Of a stretch of 64,000 bases of DNA, positions 17,401-23,860 are shown piece by piece (the first letter of the stretch is position 1; each line of letters opens with the position of its first letter). The notes below the pieces were generated by a model, which worked only from the letters and a program-made list of their open reading frames with translations, made no database searches and was not told where the DNA came from. Origin of the DNA: Ophiura sarsii (Eukaryota; Echinodermata; Ophiuroidea; Amphilepidida; Ophiuridae); the NCBI GenBank assembly GCA_035610835.1, contig CM069446.1, positions 1,627,001 to 1,691,000 on the forward strand, written 5' to 3'. The position numbers and the translations under genes are program-made.

Positions 17401-20031
17401 TAGATCATGATTTACAGGTAAGTACATATCATATCTGGTGTACACTACCTATATCACAGTATACACCCAGAACAATTGGACATTCCACCATTTGTACTAG
17501 ATCATGATTTACAGGTAAGTACATATCATATCTGGTGTACACTACCTATATCACAGTATACACCCAGAACAACTGGACATTCCACCATTTGTACTAGATC
17601 ATGATTTACAGGTAAGTACATATCATATCTGGTGTACACTACCTATATCACAGTATACACCCAGAACAATTGGACATTCCACCATTTGTACTAGATCATG
17701 ATTTACAGGTAAGTACACATCATATCTGGTGTACACTACCTATATCACAGTATACACCCAGAACAACTGGACATTCCACCATTTGTACTAGATCATGATT
17801 TACAGGTAAGTACATATCATATCTGGTGTACACTACCTATATCACAGTATACACCCAGAACAACTGGACATTCCACCATTTGTACTAGATCATGATTTAC
17901 AGGTAAGTACACATCATATCTGGTGTACACTACCTATATCACAGTATACACCCAGAACAATTGGACATTCCACCATTTGTACTAGATCATGATTTCCAGG
18001 TAAGTACATATCATATCTGGTGTACACTATCTATATCACAGTATACACCCAGAACAACTGGACATTCCACCATTTGTACTAGATCATGATTTACAGGTAA
18101 GTACACATCATATCTGGTGTACACTACCTATATCACAGTATACACCCAGAACAACTGGACATTCCACCATTTGTACTAGATCATGATTTACAGGTAAGTA
18201 CATATCATATCTGGTGTACACTACCTATATCACAGTATACACCCAGAACAACTGGACATTCCACCATTTGTACTAGATCATGATTTACAGGTAAGTACAT
18301 ATCATATCTGGTGTACACTACCTATATCACAGTATACACCCAGAACAACTGGACATTCCACCATTTGTACTAGATCATGATTTACAGGTAAGTACATATC
18401 ATATCTGGTGTACACTACCTATATCACAGTATACACCCAGAACAATTGGACATTCCACCATTTGTACTAGATCATGATTTACAGGTAAGTACACATCATA
18501 TCTGGTGTACACTACCTATATCACAGTATACACCCAGAACAACTGGACATTCCACCATTTGTACTAGATCATGATTTACAGGTAAGTACATATCATATCT
18601 GGTGTACACTACCTATATCACAGTATACACCCAGAACAACTGGACATTCCACCATTTGTACTAGACCATGATTTACAGGTAAGTACACATCATATCTGGT
18701 GTACACTACCTATATCACAGTATACACCCAGAACAACTGGACATTCCACCATTTGTACTAGACCATGATTTACAAGTAAGTACACATCATATCTGGTGTA
18801 CACTACCTATATCACAGTATACACCCAGAACAATTGGACATTCCACCATTTGTACTAGATCATGATTTACAGGTAAGTACATATCATATCTGGTGTGCAC
18901 TACCTATATCACAGTATACACCCAGAACAATTGGACATTCCACCATTTGTACTAGATCATGATTTACAGGTAAGTACACATCATATCTGGTGTACACTAC
19001 CTATATCACAGTATACACCCAGAACAACTGGACATTCCACCATTTGTACTAGATCATGATTTACAGGTAAGTACACATCATATCTGGTGTACACTACCTA
19101 TATCACAGTATACACCCAGAACAACTGGACATTCCACCATTTGTACTAGATCATGATTTACAGGTAAGTACACATCATATCTGGTGTACACTACCTATAT
19201 CACAGTATACACCCAGAACAATTGGACATTCCACCATTTGTACTAGATCATGATTTACAGGTAAGATTAATCTTAACCTTCATCATTACTACAAAACACT
19301 ACACTGCTAGGTACTGGTGTGACGGGGTGGGCTACTATGTGCTGAAGAAAATCTTATGATTATCAAACTGACTCAGTGGCGCGATCAGAGGTAGGGGCAG
19401 GATTTGCCCCAGCCCCCCCCCCCCAACACAAAAGTTGGTAACCATGACTGTTCTAAAAATCACGGAAAAAGGGGTGTATTTTCGATTGTCAGCTAAATCA
19501 TGAAAATAAGGTATTTCATGAATTAATCTCCGCGAAATTCGAAAAAAGGGTATTTTACAAAGAGGAAAAAACAACAGTATGGATTTAATCATTTGATTAG
19601 AACATGGTAACAACCCAAACACACCATTTGGGGTACACCACTTTATAACACAGGACCATAAACATTACTGTTGGGAGCAACAAGTTTTTATCTATTTAAT
19701 GTATGTATAAAGTATCTTTGAAAAGGGTGTTTGAAATGATAGTCATTGAAAACCAAAAGAGGGGTATTCTTCACCCCAATTTTGTCTTTGTTTTTGCCAA
19801 AAAAGGGGGATAAAATTATTGAAAAATCCTTGCAACGGGGTACTTTGATTTCCCAGGAAATTCCAGCCCTTATTGTCTAACTTTACAAAAATTCACACAT
19901 TTCTTTAGAATCTTTCAAAAATGTTCTCTAATAACATTTTATTTAACTTTTGCTTTGTACCACCATCCTAGGTCAACGGTCCCAACTATTACAGCCCAGA
20001 CGGTGAGCAGGACACCCCAGATGGTTTGTGA
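2285..20031 (+). CDS. GDAP2: GDAP2 copy 1, exons 2-11 (5' partial in window)
   Basis: Spliced gene with exons at 2285-2427, 3149-3302, 4733-4821, 7463-7539, 10670-10829, 12342-12519, 13878-14031, 15935-16129, 17274-17417 and 19972-20031, all with AG acceptors and GT donors and matching phases. With exon 1 (seen only in copy 2) the product is 501 aa; I recall human GDAP2 as about 497 aa. Exons 2-5 encode the macro domain (about residues 52-235 with part of exon 6). Exons 6-7 encode an acidic linker ending in an RRR motif. Exons 8-10 encode the CRAL-TRIO/Sec14 lipid-binding domain. Exon 11 gives a short tail and TGA. Diagnostic strings are CRTGEAKLTKG, HTVGP, INSVKRGYP, LLPLYFPR, GEPVIPERQIRI and IPPFVLDHD. 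In the macro domain the glycine-rich loop of active ADP-ribose hydrolases is replaced by NEPSP, so hydrolysis is unlikely; the biochemical role of the family is not well settled. The identity is secure. The odd point is the tandem duplication at many donor sites. Confidence 0.95.
2357..2691 (+). repeat. Tandem triplication of exon 2 3' end plus donor (about 121 bp x 2.8)
   Basis: TCCACTCACAG recurs at 2357, 2479 and 2599 (periods 122 and 120). Each unit carries about 70 exonic bases, the GTCAAAG|GTAAGC donor and about 45 intronic bases. Unit 2 is preceded by TCTCGCAG, an acceptor-like string, but has an in-frame TAG (AATTAG) in the exon frame. Copy 2 has one unit only (49889-49980), so this expansion is specific to copy 1. 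Confidence 0.9.
3149..3302 (+). CDS. GDAP2: GDAP2 copy 1 exon 3 (macro domain, core)
   Basis: Acceptor GTTACAG ends at 3148. Encodes residues 100-149: CRTGEAKLTKGYN, then ARFVIHTVGPRYN, then AAESALFNCYRNVLMLA, strongly GDAP2-like. Donor is AA|GTAAGTG, with K150 split. About four silent differences from copy 2, no replacements. One of the donors without a tandem repeat. Confidence 0.95.
3340..3703. mobile_element. Foldback MITE, GGTATATTATGTGATC ends, TTAA-flanked
   Basis: Near-palindrome with arms of about 170 bp: the left arm (TTAAAGGTATATTATGTGAT, CATGGTTTTAGAGTGAA) is repeated inverted on the right (CACTCTAAAACCATG, GATCACATAATA). The right end is eroded here but is intact with TTAA at 52855-52858 and 28944-28947. 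Located at the same site in intron 3 of copy 2 (52495-52858), so insertion predates the two copies. A third copy is at 28567-28947. Confidence 0.85.
3704..4231. other. Intron 3 sequence, nothing recognised
   Basis: Aligns well with copy 2 (about 52859-53385) but carries no coding or repeat signature I recognise. It includes a stretch with TTTGATT and AAATTTTTCGATAGTGTTA that is conserved between the copies. Confidence 0.5.
4232..4345 (-). repeat. SINE/LINE 3' end remnant with (TAA)n tail
   Basis: TAATAATAATAATAA followed by GAGCGCCTAACAACAG and CTCTAGGCACTTTACAAA resembles the 3' end of a retroelement read on the minus strand. Absent from copy 2, where GCCCTGT joins directly to the LINE fragment at 53388. 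Confidence 0.45.
4349..4693 (+). pseudogene. Non-LTR retrotransposon 3' end (reverse transcriptase C-terminal remnant)
   Basis: The frame to 4618 ends with ERSFLIAASSVWNLLPDN followed by LSQFKSKLKTHFFRQAF, the typical C-terminal tail of CR1/RTE-like LINE reverse transcriptases. A short 3' UTR with GCGCCTTATAAGAACC and an ATTATTATTA tail follows. Only the last 80 or so codons remain, so it is a 5'-truncated dead copy. The same insertion is in copy 2 (53388-53732). Its tail supplies TTAACTAAC, a good branch-point match, about 40 bases before the exon 4 acceptor. Confidence 0.8.
4733..4821 (+). CDS. GDAP2: GDAP2 copy 1 exon 4 (macro domain)
   Basis: Acceptor GTGCTACAG ends at 4732. Encodes K150 (completed) and residues 151-179, with CAINSVKRGYPPEEAAHIAL; in catalytic macro domains the second phosphate-binding loop here is glycine-rich (GVFGYP-like), and here it reads VKRGYP. 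Donor is CTCA|GTAAGTG. Identical in sequence to copy 2. The donor itself is the first unit of a 63-bp minisatellite. Confidence 0.95.
4821..5450 (+). repeat. 63-bp minisatellite beginning at the exon 4 donor, 10 units
   Basis: Unit starts at 4821, 4884, 4947, 5010, 5072, 5136, 5199, 5262, 5325 and 5388. Each begins AGTAAGTG (two read AGAAAGTG, which breaks the GT), followed by ACCGTACATTATATCATAGG and TTTCCCGTCACATT. The first AGTAAGTG is the real exon 4 donor. Copy 2 has 11 units (53857-54549). Confidence 0.95.
5599..5679 (-). repeat. tRNA-like sequence within a repeat (not a confident tRNA gene)
   Basis: On the minus strand it starts GGTGCCCAACCCC, has an A-box-like TGTAGCGTGATG and a B box GGTTCGATTCC, and ends GGGGGCGGCAC. 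The acceptor ends pair only partly. It lies next to GGTTAGGGTTATAA (5733-5746), the telomere-like end of a repeat family. A diverged copy is at 55074-55153. Best read as a tRNA-derived element or pseudogene. Confidence 0.55.
6022..6257. mobile_element. MITE family CACTTTCCATGCGGC (TTAA-ended), copy in intron 4
   Basis: Left end TTGACACTTTCCGCGCG, right end CACGTGGAAAGTGTTAA, interior with TCTGCAGACGAC, CATATTTGGAATCACCAT and GCCTAGTATTGGTTCAG. Shared with copies at 15649, 22401, 28159, 29454 and 62884. About 236 bp, non-coding. Confidence 0.8.
6321..7119. mobile_element. Foldback element, AGGTCCA ends, TTAA target duplication
   Basis: TTAA (6317-6320) then AGGTCCA, mirrored by TGGACCT then TTAA (7120-7123). 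The arms are imperfect. The interior holds an inverted pair of full CRE palindromes, TGACGTCA at 6864-6871 and 6916-6923. No transposase frame. Confidence 0.55.
7463..7539 (+). CDS. GDAP2: GDAP2 copy 1 exon 5 (macro domain)
   Basis: Acceptor TTTTTACAG ends at 7462. Encodes R180 (completed) and residues 181-205: TTRRFLEKHKEAFDIIV followed by LVNMGINE, the last macro-domain helix and strand. Donor GAG|GTAGGT, phase 0. Identical to copy 2. Confidence 0.93.
7540..9107. other. Intron 5, first part
   Basis: Mostly aligns with copy 2 in the stretch after 56140. It includes a degenerate MITE (7826-8125). The GGTGGTTATGGCGCAG / GGTGGTTACGGCGCAG direct repeat at 7759-7805 is copy-1 specific. No exon seen. 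Confidence 0.5.
7826..8125. mobile_element. MITE family CTATAGTTTGATCAG, degenerate copy
   Basis: Right end TCGTCAATTTGGGACTGATC AAACTATA is clear (8098-8125); the left end is weak around TTTGACCAATCAG. Internal ATTGGCGAGAAATATTTG and CACGCATCACGCATATCATG match the copy in copy 2 (55981-56510), which carries a further insertion. Confidence 0.55.
9108..9630. mobile_element. 523-bp foldback transposon (TA target), only in copy 1
   Basis: Ends AACTGCTCAAAAAAAGTTTG and its inverse (9611-9630) flanked by TA on both sides (9106-9107, 9631-9632). The arms are about 250 bp, so the two arms encode similar strings on opposite strands. Copy 2 shows the empty site GTATATAGCTACAATCC near 57884. The TA target points to a Tc1/mariner-type non-autonomous element. 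Confidence 0.85.
9631..10669. other. Intron 5, last part
   Basis: Aligns with copy 2 (about 57884-59563), including a short direct repeat AAGAATATTCCGAACTTG at about 9722 and 9871. C-rich and G-rich tracts at 10308-10335 and 10453-10467. No exon recognised. Confidence 0.5.
10670..10829 (+). CDS. GDAP2: GDAP2 copy 1 exon 6 (macro domain end and linker)
   Basis: Acceptor ACTACAG ends at 10669, phase 0. Encodes residues 206-258, including LLPLYFPR, LLPENIGND and GEPVIPERQIRIMGTVGG, all GDAP2 landmarks. The proximal donor is TTAG|GTAGGT at 10830. A second identical donor context at 10872 would extend the exon by 42 nt (14 residues, frame kept). Five silent differences from copy 2. Confidence 0.93.
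10788..10871 (+). repeat. 42-bp tandem duplication creating two in-frame exon 6 donors
   Basis: The string CATTAG|GTAGGTA occurs at both 10829/10830 and 10871/10872. The 42-bp unit starts GT and ends AG, so it can be read either as extra exon (14 codons, open) or as intron. Present in both gene copies (59682-59765). Confidence 0.9.
10872..12341. other. Intron 6 of copy 1
   Basis: Holds a foldback element (11483-11720). The last part (from about 12112) aligns with copy 2 around 59908-60110; much of the rest does not. A fragment resembling the end of the GGTATATTATGTGATC foldback family begins at 11721. Nothing coding. Confidence 0.5.
11483..11720. mobile_element. Foldback MITE (GCTGGCCTACC end, TTAA-flanked)
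   Basis: TTAA at 11479-11482 and 11721-11724. Left arm has GGCAGTTCACC and GTTCACTTGGTGACAGA; right arm has the inverse forms (TCTGTCACCAAATGAAC, GGTGAACTGGCC). About 238 bp, copy 1 only. Confidence 0.65.
12342..12519 (+). CDS. GDAP2: GDAP2 copy 1 exon 7 (acidic linker)
   Basis: Acceptor TTCAACAG ends at 12341. Encodes E259 (completed) and residues 260-317: an acidic run DEADTEEEQQWEDE, then HIGQHSFTNME, then a basic end LRRR leading into the CRAL-TRIO N-terminal helix. Donor GAAG|GTAGGC. Carries the only replacement I see between copies: QGN here, QGH in copy 2. The array units and copy 2 have CAT or an equivalent, so Asn here looks derived. Confidence 0.92.
12450..13105 (+). repeat. Tandem array of exon 7 3' end plus donor, 6 units of 116-118 bp
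   Basis: GGGTGAAGAAACAACAAG-type starts at 12450, 12568, 12684, 12802, 12920 and 13036. Each unit has about 70 exonic bases, AGAAG|GTAGGCAT and a short intronic part with TTAGTGAGTGTCA. The last unit ends in the native intron (CATCTACGTATAACTT), which in copy 2 follows the only unit. Units begin GT and end AG between donors. Copy 1 only. Confidence 0.92.
13240..13788. mobile_element. 549-bp inverted-repeat element with 8-bp target duplication
   Basis: GTGAAAGC at 13232-13239 and 13789-13796 flank CCCGGGGTGCTCAGTG and its inverse CACTGAGCACCCAGGG. The arms extend through GGGGTATCATGCGCGTCC. Copy 2 shows the empty site CTCGTGAAAGCAAAATAG near 61082. The interior repeats TACCCTAAA/CCCTAAACAAGTA motifs. 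An 8-bp duplication fits hAT- or P-like elements; no transposase. Confidence 0.85.
13878..14031 (+). CDS. GDAP2: GDAP2 copy 1 exon 8 (CRAL-TRIO start)
   Basis: Acceptor TCTCTACAG ends at 13877. Completes R318 and encodes residues 319-369: YERLLRRARTEDLTDLA, then YQTGTDIFGRPIVIFVARNF, then IIDLDK, the start of the Sec14-like fold. Donor AAG|GTAAGA, phase 0. Three silent differences from copy 2. No tandem repeat at this donor. Confidence 0.95.
14090..14297. mobile_element. MITE family CCCCCTGAGAACTACCGG (TTAA type), intron 8
   Basis: Starts ACCCCTGAGAACTACCGG and ends AGACCCCAGGGGGTT. Subterminal CGATTGGT and ACCAATCAGAACC form the inverted part. In copy 2 the same insertion is at 61388-61600. 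Other copies at 16181 and 29048. Confidence 0.85.
14453..14760. mobile_element. MITE with ATACACCTAGCACATAAAGT ends
   Basis: Left end ATACACCTAGCACATAAAGT is mirrored at the right end (ACTTCATGTGCTAGGTGTAT). The arms continue through CCTGACCAGGTGCTTTGAGG. Same site in copy 2 (61742-62049); fragments at 390-503 and 48036-48115. 308 bp, non-coding. Confidence 0.9.
14761..15648. other. Intron 8, AT-rich unique part
   Basis: Aligns with copy 2 (62050-62883) with small indels. Open frames at 15249 and 15269 are not preserved between the copies and are not gene-like. Confidence 0.55.
15649..15897. mobile_element. MITE family CACTTTCCATGCGGC, intron 8
   Basis: TTAACGCTTTCCATGCGGC at the left and GCGTTGAAAGTGTTAA at the right, with the interior shared by the family. 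Ends only 37 bases before exon 9, so it forms most of the 3' splice region; copy 2 has it at the same place (62884-63131). Confidence 0.85.
15935..16129 (+). CDS. GDAP2: GDAP2 copy 1 exon 9 (CRAL-TRIO core)
   Basis: Acceptor TTACACGCAG ends at 15934. 195 nt, phase 0 at both ends, residues 370-434: ALLYFIHVLDPIV, YVVVYFHTLS, LNWLKQVYQMVDNRYRKNL and FYIVHPTMWSR. These are the central strands and helices of the lipid-binding pocket region. Donor AGG|GTAAGTAAGT. Four silent differences from copy 2. Single copy here; partly duplicated in copy 2. Confidence 0.96.
16181..16395. mobile_element. MITE CCCCCTGAGAACTACCGG family with exact TTAA empty site
   Basis: GGTG-TTAA-CCCCCTGAG ... CAGGGGG-TTAA-GGTC. 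Copy 2 reads GGTGTTAAGGTC at 63944-63955, the exact pre-insertion sequence. This establishes TTAA duplication on insertion (piggyBac-like) for this family. Confidence 0.93.
16396..17273. other. Intron 9, no recognised feature
   Basis: About 880 bases without recognisable repeats or exons. Open frames at 16604, 16878 and 17078 lack support. Confidence 0.5.
17274..17417 (+). CDS. GDAP2: GDAP2 copy 1 exon 10 (CRAL-TRIO end)
   Basis: Acceptor TTCCCACACAG ends at 17273. 144 nt, 48 codons, residues 435-482: LVTWYFTTFTASPIKDKVH, then HSIHPEQLDIPPFVLDHDLQ. Donor TTACAG|GTAAGTAC. The exon's last 97 bases are repeated 19 more times downstream, each with the same donor. Which donor is used cannot be told from the sequence; splicing from the first to exon 11 preserves the frame and the conserved end. 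Confidence 0.94.
17321..19260 (+). repeat. 97-bp tandem array of exon 10 3' end plus donor, 20 units
   Basis: Exact 97-bp period: exon-like ends at 17417, 17514, and so on to 19260 (19 x 97 = 1843). Added units run GTAAGTACACATCATATCTG ... CATGATTTACAG, so they start with a consensus donor and end with CAG. Variation is slight: ACATATC/ACACATC, AACAACTGG/AACAATTGG, one TTCCAG, one TTACAA, two GACCATG. The last unit is followed by the native GTAAGATTAATC. The junction shows AAG microhomology between TAAAG|TACAC in the exon and GTAAG in the donor. 97 is not divisible by 3, so reading through is not open. Confidence 0.97.
19261..19971. other. Intron 10 after the array
   Basis: Carries a GGCGCGATCAGAGG-type repeat start with a C tract (19410-19424) and AT-rich sequence with AAAGGGGTATT motifs typical of decayed transposons. 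No exon. Confidence 0.5.
19972..20031 (+). CDS. GDAP2: GDAP2 copy 1 exon 11 (C-terminal tail and stop)
   Basis: Acceptor CACCATCCTAG ends at 19971. Encodes residues 483-501, VNGPNYYSPDGEQDTPDGL, and TGA at 20029-20031. The NGPNYYSP string matches the NGPYYTS-like end of vertebrate GDAP2, and the phase fits exon 10. The stop codon falls in the first unit of a 16-bp repeat. No AATAAA is seen for several hundred bases, so the 3' end is undefined. Confidence 0.9.
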   Translation, partial: VNGPNYYSPDGEQDTPDGL

Positions 20032-20179
20032 AGATATCCGTGAAGATTGATCTCCGTGAAGATTGATCTCTGTGAAGATTGATCTCCGTGAAGATTGATC
20101 TCTGTGAAGATTGATCTCCGTGAAGATTGATCTCCGTGAAGATTGATCTCCGTGAAGATTGATCTCCGTGAAGATCTCC
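20028..20179 (+). repeat. 16-bp minisatellite starting at the stop codon
   Basis: Eight full units of GTGAAGATTGATCTCC (20040-20167; two end CTCT) with shortened 12-bp units on each side. The first GTGAAGAT overlaps the TGA. Lies in the presumed 3' UTR. Confidence 0.93.
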
Positions 20180-20586
20180 AATGCAATATCATGGAGTGTG
20201 CAGCTAGTCTACTCTCGAGCAACAAAACAGTAAATGCATAGTATTTTTGCATTATTTTGGAATACCTTTTGCACTTTTCAAAATTATGATTGTATGCTAT
20301 AGTAGTGATATCGAGGGCTCAGAAACACAACGCCTTATCTCCATTTTGACCATTTTGAGAAAAGACTATTGAAGATTTTTAAACACATTGGGGAGATGGA
20401 GATGAGGCCTTGTGATTCTGGCTATAACTTTGAAAGGGGTTGTGTTATGGTGATACTGCTGTGTTACTGGAAAGAGAATTTCTTTCTAAACATTTTGATA
20501 CCACAATCTCATTTTTGAAAAAATGGAAATGAGGCCTTGTGGTTCCGAGCCCTCGGTATTTTGTATGGGGTATTCTATTAACTCGT

Positions 20587-20790
20587 ATAGTTTCATCAGT
20601 TCCAAATTGGCGAGAAATGTTTGGTTTTTATCTCTCCGCACGCAAAAGTAATCCAGACGAAGAGCACGATTATGGCTGCATGTACGTGTCACGATATGAT
20701 GCACAGAGCGCTAGTTGCCATGCGTTCCCGCGTACTCCTGTAGTCACTGCTGTAAGGAGGCTTCGTCAATTTGAAGCTGATCAAACTATA
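20587..20790. mobile_element. MITE family TATAGTTTGATCAG, near-complete copy
   Basis: Left TATAGTTTCATCAGTTCCAA, right TTTGAAGCTGATCAAACTATA (inverted, 20771-20791). 204 bp. Interior has the shared AATTGGCGAGAAAT and CACGCAAAAGTAATCCA motifs. Confidence 0.8.
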
Positions 20791-21722
20791 GGCATTTTAC
20801 ATTTAGATGCCACTAAAGGAGTTGTTTTCATACAAGATGACCTGTACAATAATCAGTAGTTCTTGTTATTATGTAATTTTTTATAGGATAATCCATCCCA
20901 TACACATTATTGCTTTTCAAAATCAAATCTTTAATTCTCTGCCTGAGTGTTAGAATATCAATCATGGTATTATACCAAAATGTAATAGAGACTTTACAGA
21001 TTGTATATATGTCTGCTGCCCTCTATGGGTGGTCAAATCTCTACACAACAAGAATCTGATCGTAATGCTCGAATCGTACTAGCCGGTCGCTGGTCGCAAC
21101 AGGTCGCGTACTACTCGTTAGCTCAAAAGTATCTCGGCGTGACCAGCACCGAGCTACTAAATCGCCGGTAGTCGCAGGTATTCCAAGCCACGCAGACGAC
21201 CATGGTAATTTTGAGGCAAAATAACCTCCCCCATTGGTTGAAAAAGTATGGTGTTCATTACGTCATGATCTTTCGAGTTGAAATAAAGTCAACTGGCCGC
21301 GACTGATCGTTTCCAGTCAAGCGATCTCTTGATCGATGTATCTGGGTTTTTTTTATGACGTAAAAACTCGTCATAGGAGCGATTTAATCACAAAGCGACC
21401 TTAGTATGTTTTCAGCATAGGTGTTGCCAACACAGCATTTATCGACCAGAGGGCTCAGGTAGTTTGGTGGCGCTGTGCATATTCTGTGCATGATATATTA
21501 ACCCAAATCAAGTCTTACTTTTTGTTGACAATGTGTAAACGTCCAAGTTTCAAAAAGCCCATATGTTGCCAGCAAAACATTACTGAAAACATCTCAATGA
21601 AAATGAAGTGTGGTAAATTGTACTTAAACTTTTTGTAGTATTTTTGATAAATTCTCATTTTAGAAATTCTTTCAATAATTTTTGAAACTTTTGATCAAAA
21701 ATGTCTTGTCAATCAAATGCAC

Positions 21723-21917
21723 TACTGTAAAAGTGGAAAATTTCGTACTACTTTTTTTCACGCTTTTTCGTGCTAAGACCAGCAAGTGCGAAAATAAAAA
21801 CGTGCAAATAAATTCCTTTTGTATGTAGATCTATGCAAGGAAGCTTAAAATCGGGAAAATAAAAACAAGTGAACTTATTCAAAATGTGCGAAGCCCAAAC
21901 ATTTACACTTTTACAGT
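21723..21917. mobile_element. Small MITE, TACTGTAAAAGTGG ends
   Basis: TACTGTAAAAGTG at 21723 mirrored by CACTTTTACAGTA at 21905-21917. Interior CTTTTTCGTGCTAAGACCAG resembles TTTTCGTGCTTCAACCAGCT at 35201, where CCACTTTTACAG recurs at 35357. Confidence 0.65.
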
Positions 21918-22400
21918 ATATCGAACTACGCCCCCTTCTTTGTACCTGCATGCCTATCCAGTACGACCGAAATATTTCACAACTAAATCAACAATTATTT
22001 TATTACATTCATTACCATTTTGTATTTCTAGTTTATCCAACTGTACATTTCAGAGTGTGTACCTATTTATATCGGTACCAATAAATAACAAACACATACC
22101 AAGTGACATGAAATATAATCTTCATACATAGTATTTACTATTACGATCTACACAAATTGAAATCTTTAGAAATACTTTCTACTTAACCCCCGGTATGGCC
22201 ACCTCTATAAGAGTTTTAGATTACAATGTCAATTCTAAGTTGCTAGGCCTCCTTGTTTTCCAATCGTAAAGTAATGTTTCATTTTGAACTTTTATTTTGT
22301 GATGGACCTAAATGTATTTTTGTATCATCTGGTCTCCTGTGTTGCATGTCATGGGTATGTTTTGCTCATAACACACTTTCAGTCGTAGGTCATGGAGATC

Positions 22401-22647
22401 TCAACATTTCACACACAGAAGGCATTTGCAGACGACATTCCAAAATTTCACAAAATGTTTCAAAAATTTCAAAATTATTGAATTTCATTACCATATTTGG
22501 AATCGCCATGAGAAATGTATTGGAATAAATCCTAACATACCTAGTATTGGTTCAGTAATCCTTGACATAGACTTTGAAAGTTGGGAAATGTTTCTGAAAA
22601 ATCTGTTTTGTATAATGGTAAAACAATAGCGGCATGAAAAGTGTTAA
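22401..22647. mobile_element. MITE family CACTTTCCATGCGGC
   Basis: Left end degenerate (TCAACATTTCACACACAG), right end GCGGCATGAAAAGTGTTAA. Family interior intact, with GCAGACGAC and GCCATGAGAAATGTATTGG. Confidence 0.75.
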
Positions 22648-23519
22648 GTTGCTCGAGTGGACTGTGAAACCGAAATTGCTCTTAGCTAATTGACAGATCA
22701 AATGGCAAGTCATGCACAATTTGGATTGAAGCCGAGTGCAGCAATATAAGCCTTGCGACTTGTCCCAACTATTTGCAAGTCATAGCGGACTAAAATGGAA
22801 ACGTTTGAGACAAAAATGATGTAAACTCGTCATCAGGAATGACCAGGATCATACAACGACTTAGTATGTAGTGCCCCTCATCAGGTAATCTGCATCCATA
22901 AATGGGAGGATTTGATTTCGGTGTTTAATATGAACCCTTTCTTGCTGCTCAAGTAAATAAATGCATTGTCATTTTTGTCCTGCTTTCATACTGATAAAAG
23001 ACAGTTTCAAAATGTAGTAATGATTCATTTTATTTTTGATAACACTATTCTCTACAACAACATTTATTGTTATTGTGGGAGAAGTTATCCCGTAATTTAA
23101 TAATTCACATCAAAAAGGAAGCCTTCAAGCATATTGGTTTTTGCAACATCAAATGCTCAATTGTTTTGGAAAAATCCCACATTTTTTACGGCATAAATGT
23201 TTTTCTAAGAATTCATTCCATTTGTGTGAAATTATGGAATTGGTTATTTATTGGTATTTCTTCACATCAAAGAACAAATTTGATACGGGATATGGTGGCA
23301 ATCAGATTTACACCTTTAAAATACCAATGTTGTTATGACAGTTTTTAAAAGGTTTATTTTAAGAAGATTAATTCATATTAAACTGATCCGATTCTCAAGA
23401 CGTGTATTTACATAATAAAAGGAAGTAGGTATTTTGGATTGAGTGGGTGGCCTTTACATGTGATGCCTCTGTGATATTTTTAGCATTGTACTGATGCCTC
23501 TCCCCCATCAAGATCCTTA

Positions 23520-23860
23520 CTCCCTCCCCACCCGGGGAAATCTGTATTTTGGGAAAACCTGAGGAAATCTGCAATTGTACCTAGGGAAAATCTGTAATGG
23601 TACCTGGGGAAATCCGTAATTGTACCCCGGAAAGGGTTTATCCTTGGTGTAAGACAGCACAGATTTAACCTAGCACAAAATCCTGTATTGACGGATTAAA
23701 GGGATTATACAGCTTTATTCCGTAATGCAGTATCTGCACTAGTCTAACTTATTAATGTCTTACACCAAGGATATACCCAGGAAAGGAGATCTATAATTGT
23801 ACCCAGGAAATCTGTAATTGTACCAGGGAAATATATAGTTGTACCTGAGATAATCTTAAT
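23520..23860. repeat. Short degenerate repeat GGAAATCTGTAATTGTACC, interrupted by a MITE
   Basis: About ten imperfect 20-25 bp units on both sides of an inverted-repeat insertion at 23641-23771 (TCCTTGGTGTAAGACA ... TGTCTTACACCAAGGA, exact 16-bp ends). Confidence 0.75.
23641..23771. mobile_element. 131-bp MITE with TCCTTGGTGTAAGACA ends
   Basis: Perfect 16-bp terminal inverted repeats inside the degenerate array. Flanks read TTTA and TATA, so the target duplication is unclear. Confidence 0.75.

Noticed and set aside
17321..19260. CRISPR-like array of direct repeats
   Set aside because: Units are repeated end to end with no unique spacers, contain exon sequence and donors, and the DNA is animal nuclear.
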